From NCBI GenBank assembly GCA_030425385.1, contig JAUIAH010000020.1, forward strand, positions 62,001-126,000: a DNA stretch of 64,000 nt. Reading direction: 5' to 3'. Shown in pieces: positions 45,069 to 54,543 of this stretch. Position 1 is the stretch's first letter. Every line of letters starts with the position of its first letter. The translations under genes and the position numbers were made by a program. The notes under the pieces are model-generated. The model saw only the letters and a program-made list of their open reading frames with translations, searched no databases and had not been told where the DNA came from. This DNA comes from Verrucomicrobiia bacterium (GTDB lineage Bacteria; Verrucomicrobiota; Verrucomicrobiia; Verrucomicrobiales; DEV007).

Positions 45069-46550
45069 TTAGAACGTTGGTGCGACCCAGGTAGGAATGC
45101 CACGCTCGGCAAGTTGCTTCTCGTAACGCACCGACTGCGGCTGCTCAGGCGCGAAGGGAACGTCTTCATTCACCATCAAGGGCAACGTCGCTTCCCACCA
45201 GATGTCGTAAGCGCGGCGAATCGCTGCCACGACGTCTGGATGCTTCTCGATCACATTCGTCGTTTCGTAAGGGTCAACAGTGATATCGTACAACTCAGCA
45301 TTGTTCACCAGCCGCCAGCGCGTCGTGCGCACCGCGCAATTCTTGAACTTGCTGGCGTTAGGGTGCGAACCCTTCTCCCATCGCCCCTGATGGGTGAACA
45401 AGTGCCGATCCTCCCATGGCGCCTCGGGATCTTCTAACAACGGCACCAAAGATCGACCATCGATCTTCTGAATCCCTTCTGGGAGATCGATCCCTGCAAG
45501 CGTACAGAAGGTCTTGTAGAGATCAATGTGCGCCGTCAGTGCGGGGATGTCTACGCCTTCCCCTAACACTCCTTTCCACCGCCAGAACGCTGGCACGTGC
45601 GTTCCGCCTTCGTAGGGCGATCCCTTACCCGATTTAAAACCAGCGGTGAAGAGCTTCGTCCGTTCACCGTAACGCCTTGCCCCACGCCCCGCCTGGCCAT
45701 TGTCCGTCATGAAGATCACCAAGGTATCATCCCACGCATCCCACGCATCGAGCTTATCCATGAGGAGACCAAAGTTGGTGTCGAGATTCTCGATCATCCC
45801 ATAACGTCCAGCCGTGTTGCCATCGTAACCGAGATCTAGGAAGCGCTGCTTGTAGCGCTCGGGCGCAATCATGGGACCATGCGGTGCGTTGGTGGAAATG
45901 TAAGCGAAGTAAGGCGTCTCCGCCTCGCGCTGCTTCTTGATCCAACCCAGCGCAGCCTGGAAGAAGACATCCGTGCAGAATCCCTTCGTTTTCACAATCG
46001 TATCGTTCGCGAGCACGTGACAGTCGAAATAGCGGTTCTCGCGGTTGGGCGGGAAATCCGCACAACTGCCAGGATACGATTGCCCGATGCCGCCCGCGCC
46101 GTGAATAAAGACTTCGCTAAACCCGCGATGGTATGGTTGATAGGCATCCTCGTCGCCAAGATGCCATTTGCCAAAGATGCCCGTCCCGTAGCCGGACTGA
46201 TGCATCAGCTTCACAAAGGTGGTTGTGCTCAGGGCCATCCGTTCGCGCTCCTTGATCGTGTGGGTCACCCCATTGCGAAACTCGTGCCGCCCACTAAAGA
46301 TCGCTGACCGGGTTGGTGCGCACGTCGGGCTGACATGGAAATCAGTGAAGCGCGTCGATAAATGATAGAAGCGATCCAGGTTGGGCGTGCGCAAGAGAGG
46401 ATTCCCCAAACAAGAGAGATCTCCCATGCCCTGATCATCGGTCATGAAGAGAATGACATTGGGTCGGCTTCCAGCCAATTCCTTAGCCTTGATGGAATGC
46501 CCAAGGCTCAGAGACAATGCAAGGATGAGGATCGTCACGCATCGATTCAT
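45069..46550 (-). CDS. Secreted type I sulfatase with CAPTR motif
   Basis: The 493-residue product has a signal peptide ([19 protein letters not shown]) and [20 protein letters not shown]. The formylglycine precursor is Cys77 in [34 protein letters not shown] holds the downstream metal ligands, and [18 protein letters not shown] is the conserved Lys-Trp-His segment. Family and catalytic residues are complete. It is the first of two adjacent sulfatase genes. The substrate is probably a sulfated polysaccharide in seawater or host glycan, by analogy. Confidence 0.93.
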   Translation of the reverse strand: MNRCVTILILALSLSLGHSIKAKELAGSRPNVILFMTDDQGMGDLSCLGNPLLRTPNLDRFYHLSTRFTDFHVSPTCAPTRSAIFSGRHEFRNGVTHTIKERERMALSTTTFVKLMHQSGYGTGIFGKWHLGDEDAYQPYHRGFSEVFIHGAGGIGQSYPGSCADFPPNRENRYFDCHVLANDTIVKTKGFCTDVFFQAALGWIKKQREAETPYFAYISTNAPHGPMIAPERYKQRFLDLGYDGNTAGRYGMIENLDTNFGLLMDKLDAWDAWDDTLVIFMTDNGQAGRGARRYGERTKLFTAGFKSGKGSPYEGGTHVPAFWRWKGVLGEGVDIPALTAHIDLYKTFCTLAGIDLPEGIQKIDGRSLVPLLEDPEAPWEDRHLFTHQGRWEKGSHPNASKFKNCAVRTTRWRLVNNAELYDITVDPYETTNVIEKHPDVVAAIRRAYDIWWEATLPLMVNEDVPFAPEQPQSVRYEKQLAERGIPTWVAPTF

Positions 46551-46594
46551 GCGCTCAGCCTAGGCAGCGCTTGAATTCCCCAGCAAGCGCAATC

Positions 46595-49348
46595 TCACTC
46601 AGAGGCGGTCACAACGACGACGCGATCCCCCCCGACAAGTTGCAGCCTGGCAGCACTGTCCACGACCAATTCCCCGTTCAGCTCGATGGCATTCATATCG
46701 AAGGTTGGCGCACTATAGCCTAACTGCTCCAAAACATCGTTAAGCCAGAAGCTCGGGATCACGGCCTCATTCCCTTCTTCTACCAACCGCTTCCGCTGCG
46801 CGAAGCGACCGCTGATTGAATAATGATAGAGTTGTGACTGCAAGACCACTTTGCGATCATTCACCGCGATCTGACAGCGCGAGCCCTTTCGGATCAGGGT
46901 TTGCAGGTGGTCCGGCAACGTGACGGGACCGGTTTGGCTTTCCCCTTCCCGACGCGGGAGTTCAAGACGATCTCCCCATTGCAAGGCGAGCCATCGCCGG
47001 TCTTCTGGCAGGGGGCTTCCCCATGGGAGCACCATCCGCTCGTCGCCACGCATGAGCACGCACTGATCCCAATCGGTGTCTGCCAGGACGGCGACGTCAC
47101 TTTGATAGGCCGCCGCCAGTGCGTCGATCACATCGACGTCCAGCTCACGCCCTGGCTCTCCCTCAGCGCGGAAACGCAAGTGGTCCCGCTCTCGACTCCA
47201 CAGGGTTTGGGAAAACAATTCAGCCTCACGCGTCACCACAATTGTTGAAGCCGCTTCTAACGTTTCCTCCAAATCTAGCAACTCAATGGTGTCCCCATCA
47301 CGCAACCAAATCTCTTCCCCGGGCCAGGCGGGCTGAGTGGCATCGCAGCGCAAGACGCGACCATCCGCACGGGTCAGTACAACTTTGGTGAGATCGACTG
47401 GCAATCCCACAAGCCCTGCTCGATTGAGAAATGGGCGCAAATGGCTCGCCACCAGCCAGGTGTACCCTGGCACATACACACCCGGATCAATGATCGCAGG
47501 CACTGTCTCCACCACTTTCTCGCGCCCACTCGCGCGCACGGTGACCGACTTCTTCGCGGCATCCAGAAGGAGCGGCACGTTAACCGTTTGCTGAGTGCGA
47601 TCCCCGTCCACAGTGGTTCCCCAGGGAATTGCCAGGGGATCAATCCCGCCTCTCCCCTCCTCATGTTTCGCCTGAATGCCAGAGGCCACCATCACATCAG
47701 TCCACTCAACGGTCTCGCCCGTCCTCTCCGACTTGCGAAGGATCGGATCGCGATCCTGCCAGATGGCCAAGGATTCTTCCTGCCGTTTGCGAATCCGCAT
47801 CTGCTCCATCAAATAAGCGGAATGGCGTAGGTCGAATGCTCGTTTGCCGTCACGGTTCTTGGCAAACACATCCACCCCTTGCGTCACGAGCATGGGAAGG
47901 ATCGCTTCCGCTTCCGAGTGCACAAACACATGGAGCGCGGTGTTTCCGTGAGCATCTCGCCCATGCACATCTGCCCCCGCTTGGATCAGGCGCTCGACCA
48001 TCTCTGGTCCCTTGGCCAGCATCAATAGCGACTTTCTATCCACATATCGTCTGTTCACGGACTCCATCTCTCGGGCTATCAATAGCGCAACCACTTCATG
48101 CGCCTCGTGCATGACGGCTCTCGCCAGAGGATCGTAGCCGTCATGCGCCCGCGCATCAGCCTTGCAGCCGAACAACAGCAGCGCCTCACATAATGCCACT
48201 TGGTTGCGCATGGCGGCGCCATCGAGCGCCGTACGCCCCGCATCATCCGTCGCCGTGAGATCGGCCTCGGCGACTCCAAGGATTCTCAACGTCGCCTCAT
48301 CCGCCGCGAAATGCACGGGCGAACGCCCGTCATGCGTCACCGCATGCACGTCCACACCGTTCCTCAGCAGAAAGCTCAACTCCTCAACCCAGCCCGCTTC
48401 GGAGACCAAGTGGATGAGCCGTTTCCCATTGATCAATTCAGCATCCAGACCGCCACCTTTCTCTAGCAGAGCTTCGAGAATCTCGACGGGCCGCCGCTTG
48501 AGCACGGCTAACTGAAACGGGTCTAACGGAAATCCTTCCTTGGTGTGAAGCGTGAGCTCTCCCCAATGCCATCCGAAAGAACCAGCAGCTCGCCCAACAG
48601 CCCCCACTTCTAACAAATAGGCCACGAGCTTGTCTCGTTCGCTCCAAACGGCGTGGTGTAGTGCCTGCAGCCCTTTCCATCCCTGGGTCTGCACGTCCGC
48701 ACCCGCATCAACCAAGCGTTTCGCCATCGCCAGATGACCAAGCCGCGCGGCGGCATCTAAAGGAGATCTCGCAGATTCCATCGCCGGAGCATTGGGATCC
48801 ACCATCGGCTTGCCGTCCGTTCCCTTCTCTAGCAAGAACGCGACCACATGCAGGTGATTGGCTTCCACGGCTCGATAAAGCGGCGTTCTTCCCGAGGCAT
48901 CCCTTTCCTCCAACAGGTCGGGGCTGTTCTTGGCCTTGAAGCGGAGATCATCGAGGATGTCTCTCTCTTCGCGCGTCAGAAGGAGATCTGGAGAGACCGT
49001 TCCCGAATATGGCAAGGCACGACCCATGGCTTTCAATTGGTCTTCCGCTAGAGCCACCAATGCATCCTCCTCGGGAAAGCCCGTGATGATTCTTTCAAAG
49101 CCAGCAGCCGCAGCCGCGTCGTTCTTCAACTTTCGCTCACATTCCGCCAAACGATACTGAGCAGTGGCCGCGATCTTTCGCTGTTGTTCGAAGTGCTGGA
49201 GGAGCGTTTTATAGCGTTTCCTAGCCAGATCGAGATCCAAGAGGACTTCCTCCGCATACAGTCCTTGGGCTAAAGTCGCATCTTCCGGATCTTGCCCAAG
49301 CACAGGCAGAGCCGCCAGGAAGAGAAGGGTGAGTGTTCGCGTGATCAT
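46595..49348 (-). CDS. Large exported ankyrin-repeat protein coupled to a two-component system
   Basis: The 917-residue product has a signal peptide (MITRTLTLLFLAALPVLGQ) and a helical, TPR-like start (about 25-115). About ten ankyrin repeats follow (about 150-500), with typical units GRTPLYRAVEANHLHVVAFL, ARSPLDAAARLGHLAMAKRL and DAHGNTALHVFVHSEAEAIL. The C-terminal 400 residues have no repeats but contain beta-rich SLBB-like pieces (VRASGREKVVETVPAIIDPG, LRDGDTIELLDLEETLEAAS, VVDSAARLQLVGGDRVVVV). Periplasmic ankyrin proteins generally mediate protein contacts. Its start overlaps the response-regulator stop by 4 bp, so all three genes are translated together. Confidence 0.87.
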   Translation of the reverse strand: MITRTLTLLFLAALPVLGQDPEDATLAQGLYAEEVLLDLDLARKRYKTLLQHFEQQRKIAATAQYRLAECERKLKNDAAAAAGFERIITGFPEEDALVALAEDQLKAMGRALPYSGTVSPDLLLTREERDILDDLRFKAKNSPDLLEERDASGRTPLYRAVEANHLHVVAFLLEKGTDGKPMVDPNAPAMESARSPLDAAARLGHLAMAKRLVDAGADVQTQGWKGLQALHHAVWSERDKLVAYLLEVGAVGRAAGSFGWHWGELTLHTKEGFPLDPFQLAVLKRRPVEILEALLEKGGGLDAELINGKRLIHLVSEAGWVEELSFLLRNGVDVHAVTHDGRSPVHFAADEATLRILGVAEADLTATDDAGRTALDGAAMRNQVALCEALLLFGCKADARAHDGYDPLARAVMHEAHEVVALLIAREMESVNRRYVDRKSLLMLAKGPEMVERLIQAGADVHGRDAHGNTALHVFVHSEAEAILPMLVTQGVDVFAKNRDGKRAFDLRHSAYLMEQMRIRKRQEESLAIWQDRDPILRKSERTGETVEWTDVMVASGIQAKHEEGRGGIDPLAIPWGTTVDGDRTQQTVNVPLLLDAAKKSVTVRASGREKVVETVPAIIDPGVYVPGYTWLVASHLRPFLNRAGLVGLPVDLTKVVLTRADGRVLRCDATQPAWPGEEIWLRDGDTIELLDLEETLEAASTIVVTREAELFSQTLWSRERDHLRFRAEGEPGRELDVDVIDALAAAYQSDVAVLADTDWDQCVLMRGDERMVLPWGSPLPEDRRWLALQWGDRLELPRREGESQTGPVTLPDHLQTLIRKGSRCQIAVNDRKVVLQSQLYHYSISGRFAQRKRLVEEGNEAVIPSFWLNDVLEQLGYSAPTFDMNAIELNGELVVDSAARLQLVGGDRVVVVTASE

Positions 49349-50076
49349 GAGTCTTTGTCAGTAGTGGCGTGCGTTTGAAGACGATAGCCTTCGCCGTGGA
49401 CGGTGATGAGGAATTGCGGTTCGTGAGGGTTGGGCTCGATCTTCTGCCGGAGCCGTCGCATGTGCGTGTCCACCGTGCGCGTCGTGGGATAGGCACCATA
49501 ACCCCACACGACATCTAGAAACTGTTCGCGCGTGACCGTTTCCCCTTCGTGCATGGCCATTAACCGCAACATGGCGAATTCTTTGCTGCGAAAGTTCATT
49601 TCCTCACGCCCTTTCCAGCCGCGCTGCTGAGCGAAATCCAATCGAACCTTACCCAGTTCAAGCGTCTTCACCGATCGTTCCAGGGCGCGTGAGCGACGCA
49701 GGAGCGCGCGCAAACGGGCCAGGAGTTCCTGAGGGACAAAGGGCTTCACCAAATAGTCATCGGCCCCCAGATCGAGACCGCGCACCCGATCGTCCACGTG
49801 CCCTTTGGCCGTCAGGATGAGGATGGGCACTTCCGGCTGATGTTTGCGCAATTCCTGACACACTTCGAACCCGTTCATCACTGGCATCATCACATCCAAC
49901 AAGACGAGATCCGGCTTCTGTTCCAATGCCAGGGTGAGCCCTTCCTCTCCCTGGGAAGCGGTGATAACCCGAAAGCCTTCCGCGGCCAGGCAGTCTTCCA
50001 GAGCGAGGCGCATGGGAAACTCGTCCTCCACCACCAAGATGCGCGCCTTTGCCGATGCCGTTCCCTGCTCAGTCAT
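49345..50076 (-). CDS. OmpR-family response regulator
   Basis: The start at 50076 gives MTEQGTASAKARILVVEDEF, overlapping the kinase stop by 8 bp. The 243-residue protein has a receiver domain with acidic pocket (VEDE, about 16-19), phospho-acceptor Asp61 (LVLLDVMMPVMNGF) and Lys111 (ADDYLVKPF). The winged-helix output domain has MNFRSKEFAMLRLMAMHEGE, TVDTHMRRLRQKIEP and FLITVHGEGYRL. It is phosphorylated by the upstream-encoded kinase. Confidence 0.95.
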   Translation of the reverse strand: MTEQGTASAKARILVVEDEFPMRLALEDCLAAEGFRVITASQGEEGLTLALEQKPDLVLLDVMMPVMNGFEVCQELRKHQPEVPILILTAKGHVDDRVRGLDLGADDYLVKPFVPQELLARLRALLRRSRALERSVKTLELGKVRLDFAQQRGWKGREEMNFRSKEFAMLRLMAMHEGETVTREQFLDVVWGYGAYPTTRTVDTHMRRLRQKIEPNPHEPQFLITVHGEGYRLQTHATTDKDS

Positions 50077-52060
50077 GATCCATGGGCAATTGAATTTCAA
50101 AGCGACTCCCCAGGCCTGGGGTGCTCGTGACCTGGACCGTGCCGCCGTGGCCCTCGGCAATGTGCTTCACGATGTGGAGACCAATGCCTGAACCAATCGT
50201 CCGCCGTGTCCATTCGGATCCCACGCGATAGAAGGGCTCAAAGATACGCTTCTGCTCTCGTCGTGGGATGCCTCGCCCGGAGTCGGACACGGCGAGATCG
50301 AGTGTCTCGCGTTCGAGCGATCCACCGATCTCAACGGAAACAACGCTTTTGGCAGGCGCGTGTTTGATCGCATTGTCTATCAAATTGACCAAAGCTTGAC
50401 GCACCGCTTCGGCATCGATTGAAGGTTCCCATTCGTCCGCGCCATCGACTGCTTTCCACCACAAGGAGACCTCTTTCTCGTCGGCCGCCGGCCGCATGAG
50501 CGCGACGGTGTCCTCCACAAGTGAGACGATGGCCGTTTCCTCAAACACATAGGCTTTACGCCCCTGCTCAATGCGCGAGGTGTCTAGCACATTCTCGATC
50601 AGACGGCCCAGCCGTCGGCACTCCTGCCCCATCAACTCGTAGTAATGCTCCCGCTTCTCCCGCTCAGTCACTCGACCTTCCTTGAGACTGTCAGTCATCA
50701 AACTCACCGATGCAATCGGCGTGCGAAGTTCGTGAGAGACACTTGAGACGAAATCACTCTTCATCTGATGCAAGGCGCGCTCACGTCGAAATCCGCGTTC
50801 CTGCACAAAGATGCCTAACATGGCAACCGTCAACGCACCCAACACCATGGCATGCGTCATGGTGCGACGTTCGCGCAGCGTGTTCTCCAAGACAATCGGA
50901 TCGTGCACCCAGGCTCGGACTCGAAAGGGACCGATCTCCGCCATCGCGAGCGGATCTTGGTCATAGGGCTGATGAATGAGCGCCCTCTCGTCCCCACCCC
51001 AATCGCGGATCGACAACGCAACCTTCTCCGATGCCAAGGGAGGTGCCACATGCCTTTCAATCTGAACAGCAAAGCTCTCGAAGTCCTTGGCAGACAACGC
51101 GCGGACCCGTTTCTCAGCCGCATCCTCGGAAACATGGAGGTAGACTTGCGAAGACGACTCACTGAAGTCCACGAACGCCATCTCAACTGGGCTCCCATCC
51201 AGCCCCATCATTTCGATGCGGAAGGGCTCTTCTGGCTTCCCTATGGTGAATGCCCGCCACAAGGTCGGCTCAATCACGAGCAGACGCCCATGCTCCCAGG
51301 CTCCATCCTCAAGGAGGCACTGCGCCAATTGCCGGTCGCGCTCATCCTCCTGCCATTGTTGCCAATCGCGCTTGGCCTCTTCGCCTCCCACAAGGCTCTC
51401 TGTCACTTGCAGAAGAGCTGGCGTCAAGGCAGATGGCCTTTCCATGACCAGTCGGCGTAAGGCACGCACCGATTCCAACGAGGACGCTCCCGCCAGGTCA
51501 TGCCGTCGCGCGGCCGCCACCACTTGGATAGGAAGGCCCGAGGGTGTGTAGACAGTTTCTGACAATGTCGCCAATTGCTCCAGCACTTCCATTGCTTTGT
51601 CAGGACCATGGCGTTCGCTGATGAAGGGGACGCCTAACAAGAGCAGCCTCTGTTCATCCTCGAAGGAGAGTTCCAGTGCCTCACTCACCTGCCGAATGGC
51701 ATCCATCGCGGAGAGATCACTAGAGGCGAGCTTCTCAAAGACAGCGCGTTCCATGGCTCGGATCGCGGTGGAAGTGACGACGGGAGTGGGCGCGTCCTCG
51801 TAGAGCAGAGGTGCGACGAGCCTCCCCTCACGGAACACCACCTCGGGCATCCAATGACGCGTGTCCTTCACATAGCGCTCCCATTCACTCGTCACCCACG
51901 GGGTCAACTGCGCCAAGCGCTCCGTGGCTTGCTGACGCCAACGGGCTTCCAATCGGAGCCGTTCGCCCTGCAGCGTCCACAGCGCGTACCCGGCCAAAGC
52001 TACCATCGGCAACACAATCAGTGCTGTCTGCCAGAAGAAACGCTTGCGAGTGATGTCCAC
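50069..52060 (-). CDS. Membrane sensor histidine kinase
   Basis: The 663-residue product has a membrane helix at about 9-30, a long periplasmic sensor region (about 31-400) with no recognised domain, and a second helix at about 402-419. The H-box is FVSSVSHELRTPIASVSLMT with His443. The ATPase domain has NLIDNAIKHAP (N box), LAVSDSGRGIPRREQKRIFE and GSGIGLHIVKHIAEGHGGTV (G2 box). The large sensor may detect an envelope state or a ligand, perhaps via the coupled ankyrin protein, but that is inference. Confidence 0.93.
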   Translation of the reverse strand: MDITRKRFFWQTALIVLPMVALAGYALWTLQGERLRLEARWRQQATERLAQLTPWVTSEWERYVKDTRHWMPEVVFREGRLVAPLLYEDAPTPVVTSTAIRAMERAVFEKLASSDLSAMDAIRQVSEALELSFEDEQRLLLLGVPFISERHGPDKAMEVLEQLATLSETVYTPSGLPIQVVAAARRHDLAGASSLESVRALRRLVMERPSALTPALLQVTESLVGGEEAKRDWQQWQEDERDRQLAQCLLEDGAWEHGRLLVIEPTLWRAFTIGKPEEPFRIEMMGLDGSPVEMAFVDFSESSSQVYLHVSEDAAEKRVRALSAKDFESFAVQIERHVAPPLASEKVALSIRDWGGDERALIHQPYDQDPLAMAEIGPFRVRAWVHDPIVLENTLRERRTMTHAMVLGALTVAMLGIFVQERGFRRERALHQMKSDFVSSVSHELRTPIASVSLMTDSLKEGRVTEREKREHYYELMGQECRRLGRLIENVLDTSRIEQGRKAYVFEETAIVSLVEDTVALMRPAADEKEVSLWWKAVDGADEWEPSIDAEAVRQALVNLIDNAIKHAPAKSVVSVEIGGSLERETLDLAVSDSGRGIPRREQKRIFEPFYRVGSEWTRRTIGSGIGLHIVKHIAEGHGGTVQVTSTPGLGSRFEIQLPMDHD

Positions 52061-52285
52061 GATGCCTGCACAGTAGCATCCCGTCAGGTTGAGTTGTCAC
52101 CACCTTGTGAACTTTGGTCTTCAACGTTTCGAAAGTTTCTGTGCATTTGGCGCCTTTTTGGATGACTCTCGTTCGTCAACTCCCCTGCAAACCACCGCCT
52201 CTTTCGGAATCGTTTCCAGTCGGCTTATCCCGGTAGATCGGCTTTGATTTGCTATCCACATTTCAAAACACACCACTACACTAAC

Positions 52286-52711
52286 ATGATTCAACCTTAC
52301 TTATTCTTCAATGGTCGCTGCGATGAGGCGATCGCATTCTACCGTGACTGCCTCGGGGCCGAGGTCGAGTTGATCATGCGCTTCAAGGATTCGCCTGATC
52401 CCCTGCCCTCAGAGATGCCAGACGATTGGGGTGAGAAAGTGATGCATACGACCCTCCGCATCGGGGAATGCCGCATCATGGCTTCTGACGGTTGTGAAAG
52501 CGGCAAGGACGACTTTAAAGGCTTTGCGCTTTCGTTCACACTTCCAAACGAAAGCGAAGCCACTCGCGTCTTTGGCCTTCTGTCAGACGGTGGCTCCGTG
52601 CAGATGCCGATTGGGAAAACCTTCTGGTCTCCCTGTTTCGGCATGGTGCAGGATAAGTTTGGGATTCACTGGATGATCACCGTCCCAGAGACAGGACAAC
52701 CGCAACGCTAA
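52286..52711 (+). CDS. VOC-family (PhnB/glyoxalase-like) protein
   Basis: The ATG at 52286 opens MIQPYLFFNGRCDEAIAFYR, the standard start of PhnB-like vicinal-oxygen-chelate proteins, followed by MHTTLRIGECRIMASDG, FKGFALSFTLPNESEATRVF and WSPCFGMVQDKFGIHWMI. The 141 residues form two beta-alpha-beta-beta-beta modules. Members of this branch are often called 3-demethylubiquinone 3-methyltransferase-like, a name without support here. The DUF1428 gene follows after 16 bp. Confidence 0.88.
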   Translation: MIQPYLFFNGRCDEAIAFYRDCLGAEVELIMRFKDSPDPLPSEMPDDWGEKVMHTTLRIGECRIMASDGCESGKDDFKGFALSFTLPNESEATRVFGLLSDGGSVQMPIGKTFWSPCFGMVQDKFGIHWMITVPETGQPQR

Positions 52712-52727
52712 CGAACTCAATCACTTT

Positions 52728-53099
52728 ATGAGCAATGCATCTAACGAATACGTCGACGGTTTCGTGATCGTCGTTCCTACAGATAAGATCGATGCCTATC
52801 GGGAGGTCGCGACGGAAGCCGCGGCCATTTGGCGAGAGCACGGCGCGCTCGACTATCGTGAATGCATCGGTGACGACCTTGAGGTCACTGAGCAAGTCCC
52901 TTTTCCGAAACTTGCGGGTGCCAAGGAAGGCGAAACCGTCATCTTCTCCTGGGTCGTCTTTCCCTCGCGCGCGGCCCGCGATGAAGCCAATGCGAAGATC
53001 ATGGAAGACCCTCGGGTCGCCGCCATGTGCGAGAAAGCGAAAGCGGCTTTCGATTGCAAGCGGATGGCCTACGGCGGTTTCAAGACCCTGGTCCACTGA
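52728..53099 (+). CDS. DUF1428 family protein (YbaA-like)
   Basis: The 123-residue product contains YVDGFVIVVPTDKIDAYREV, HGALDYRECIGDDLEV, VIFSWVVFPSRAARDEANAK and CKRMAYGGFKTLV, the hallmarks of the small dimeric alpha/beta-barrel DUF1428 family. The function is unknown. It is probably co-transcribed with the VOC gene and is followed 25 bp later by a strong hairpin. Confidence 0.9.
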   Translation: MSNASNEYVDGFVIVVPTDKIDAYREVATEAAAIWREHGALDYRECIGDDLEVTEQVPFPKLAGAKEGETVIFSWVVFPSRAARDEANAKIMEDPRVAAMCEKAKAAFDCKRMAYGGFKTLVH

Positions 53100-53124
53100 T
53101 TCCCGTCCAGTGCCAACAAAGAAA

Positions 53125-53160
53125 GAGCCCCTTCTCCAAGGGAGGTCGGAGAAGGGGCTC
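53125..53160. terminator. Strong hairpin, probable terminator (repeat B copy 1)
   Basis: GAGCCCCTTCTCC (53125-53137) pairs perfectly with GGAGAAGGGGCTC (53148-53160) around a 10-nt loop. An A-rich run precedes it, so a T-run follows only on the minus strand; it can act as an intrinsic terminator for leftward transcripts and at least as a 3' barrier for the DUF1428 transcript. Confidence 0.65.
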
Positions 53161-53317
53161 AGGAGGGATGTGCTTGGATGTGAAATCAGTCTACACACTT
53201 CCGAAGGGATGTCTAGTTTAAATGCCAATTATTTTACGAGATTCTCGTAAAGACCTGATTTCTTGCGATTTCCCAACCGCTTCGCTAGCGTGTCCCTCCC
53301 TAGCGTGTCCCTCCCGA

Positions 53318-53426
53318 ATGAAGTGCCCCAGTTGCCAAGCCAGCTTGACGGAATCGGCGGTGCCCTGCCCTCGCTGCGGGTTTCGCCTACGATCAGATCG
53401 GAGAGAGAGAGGCCTTTGGACGCATG
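53318..53426 (+). pseudogene. Broken copy of the zinc-ribbon/TPM gene 5' end
   Basis: From the ATG at 53318 the frame reads MKCPSCQASLTESAVPCPRC, like the intact gene at 54724. An extra T in GGGTTTCGCC (GGGTTCGCC in the intact gene) then shifts the frame, and a GAGAGAGAG expansion follows. Similarity ends at GGACGCATG. No TPM domain is present. Confidence 0.85.
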
Positions 53427-53945
53427 GGGCGGGCTGGGCTGTCCGTTAGGAGAGACCAGGTCGAACCGGCTCGATGCTCGCGGGTGGTTTGGGGGGGCGG
53501 AGATGGTGGCTGCCGCATGGCCGGCGCGGGTGAGCTGGCTGTTCCGTTAGGACAGCCAGGCTGCCAATCAGCGGCGGCCATGCGGACGGTTGGGAGGCCG
53601 GTTAGGAATGCGAAGCCTGACTAAGCGCTGGCGCGGCTCCTGCCCATAACTTGACACAACTCGCGGTAAGGTAACGTGGACGCCCAGCTGGGAGGGGCCC
53701 CTCTGGGGAGGGAACCAGACCAATAGGCGGGCACTTTGCCTTACCGCCGTTGTGTCATGGCTATGAAGCAGGGGGCGTGACAGCGCGTCGGGCGGGTGGT
53801 TGGCTGCGGTGGGAGGGCAGTGGACGTGACAGGTGTTAGACAGCTCCACGCGTTAGCGCGGAGATGGCTGCACCTGGCGCGGGCGCTGCGGGGTTGGGGG
53901 TGGTTGGCGCGGAGCTTTCCACACGGACCAAGTGAAGCGAGGGTG
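53427..53945. other. GC-rich non-coding insert with a long imperfect inverted repeat
   Basis: About 520 bp in which I see no credible gene. TGACACAACTCGCGGTAAGG (53652-53671) is mirrored by CCTTACCGCCGTTGTGTCA (53739-53757), about 67 nt apart, with the palindrome GAGGGGCCCCTC (53693-53704) between them, so the whole block could fold into one large branched hairpin. GCCCATAACTTGACACAA (53642-53659) overlaps the left arm and repeats the 3523-3540 motif. The segment to 53640 is G-rich with GTTAGGA and GTTAGGAC words and no clear feature. Confidence 0.6.
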
Positions 53946-54227
53946 TTATTTATCTGTGCTATTGGATTTCTTCCGCCCAAAGCGCCTGACAATTATTCCA
54001 ACCACACCCACTACTCCATTCAGCGTCTGCCAACCGAAGAAGCCAACAAGCGCTCCGCAAACAGCTGAAACAGCTACAGAAGCATCCAACATCCAATAGA
54101 ACACAACAAACCCAGGAAGAGCAATTAGAACTCCAAAGGCGACTACCCCTAGCAGAAATCCCGCCAACCCAAATTTATCTTTCCTAGTGTTGGCCAATGA
54201 TCCTTTCGTCTTCAGTGAACTTTCCAT
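53946..54227 (-). CDS. Small membrane protein carried in the insert
   Basis: The start at 54227 gives MESSLKTKGSLANTRKDKFG, then two membrane segments (about 20-45 and 50-77; LAGFLLGVVAFGVLIALPGF and AVSAVCGALVGFFGW) and a basic, Ser-rich tail. The 93 residues match no family I recognise. Base composition is clearly more AT-rich than the flanking DNA, supporting foreign origin. The frame extends upstream without a better start. It could be a toxin-like or cargo protein, but nothing shows this. Confidence 0.55.
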   Translation of the reverse strand: MESSLKTKGSLANTRKDKFGLAGFLLGVVAFGVLIALPGFVVFYWMLDASVAVSAVCGALVGFFGWQTLNGVVGVVGIIVRRFGRKKSNSTDK

Positions 54228-54543
54228 CTCGGGCAACTCGATAACAATTGCATGCCTTCGTGGCTTCGTAGCCAAGAATGACCCAGCCAACGATCGGGAG
54301 CATCTTTGTTCCAACGCGCCCCCAACTTTGGGACGTTACCTATATTTTAAACTCTTCGACCGGGTGTCGATTTAAGAATCTAACAATAGCATTACATAAC
54401 TCAACATCATTCTGCGCGCTGAACAATTCTAACTCGGAAGTCATATCTCTCTAGGAAATCTACTACATATAGCCCATCCACCTTGCAATAGAATCGAGCC
54501 AAGCCGGGTCTCTCGCGTGTGCGCCGACAATCCCAGGACGGAT
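54228..54543. other. AT-rich non-coding stretch of the insert
   Basis: About 315 bp upstream of the small membrane protein gene. I see no gene. It probably carries that gene's promoter. It ends at repeat B copy 2. Confidence 0.5.

Larger units (their letters stand above)
53118..53426 (+). repeat. Direct repeat B, copy 1 (duplicated leader and 5' end of the TPM gene)
   Basis: The segment matches 54544-54825 from AAAGAAAGAGCCCC through the start codon and about 30 codons, with scattered mismatches and several indels. It includes the 13-bp-stem hairpin and the region GAGGGATGTGCTTGGATGTGA. It is more diverged than repeat A, so this duplication is older. Confidence 0.88.

Noticed and set aside
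53642-53757. Integron attC site
   Set aside because: The inverted repeat lacks paired RYYYAAC and GTTRRRY core boxes at its ends, and no integrase gene is in the window.
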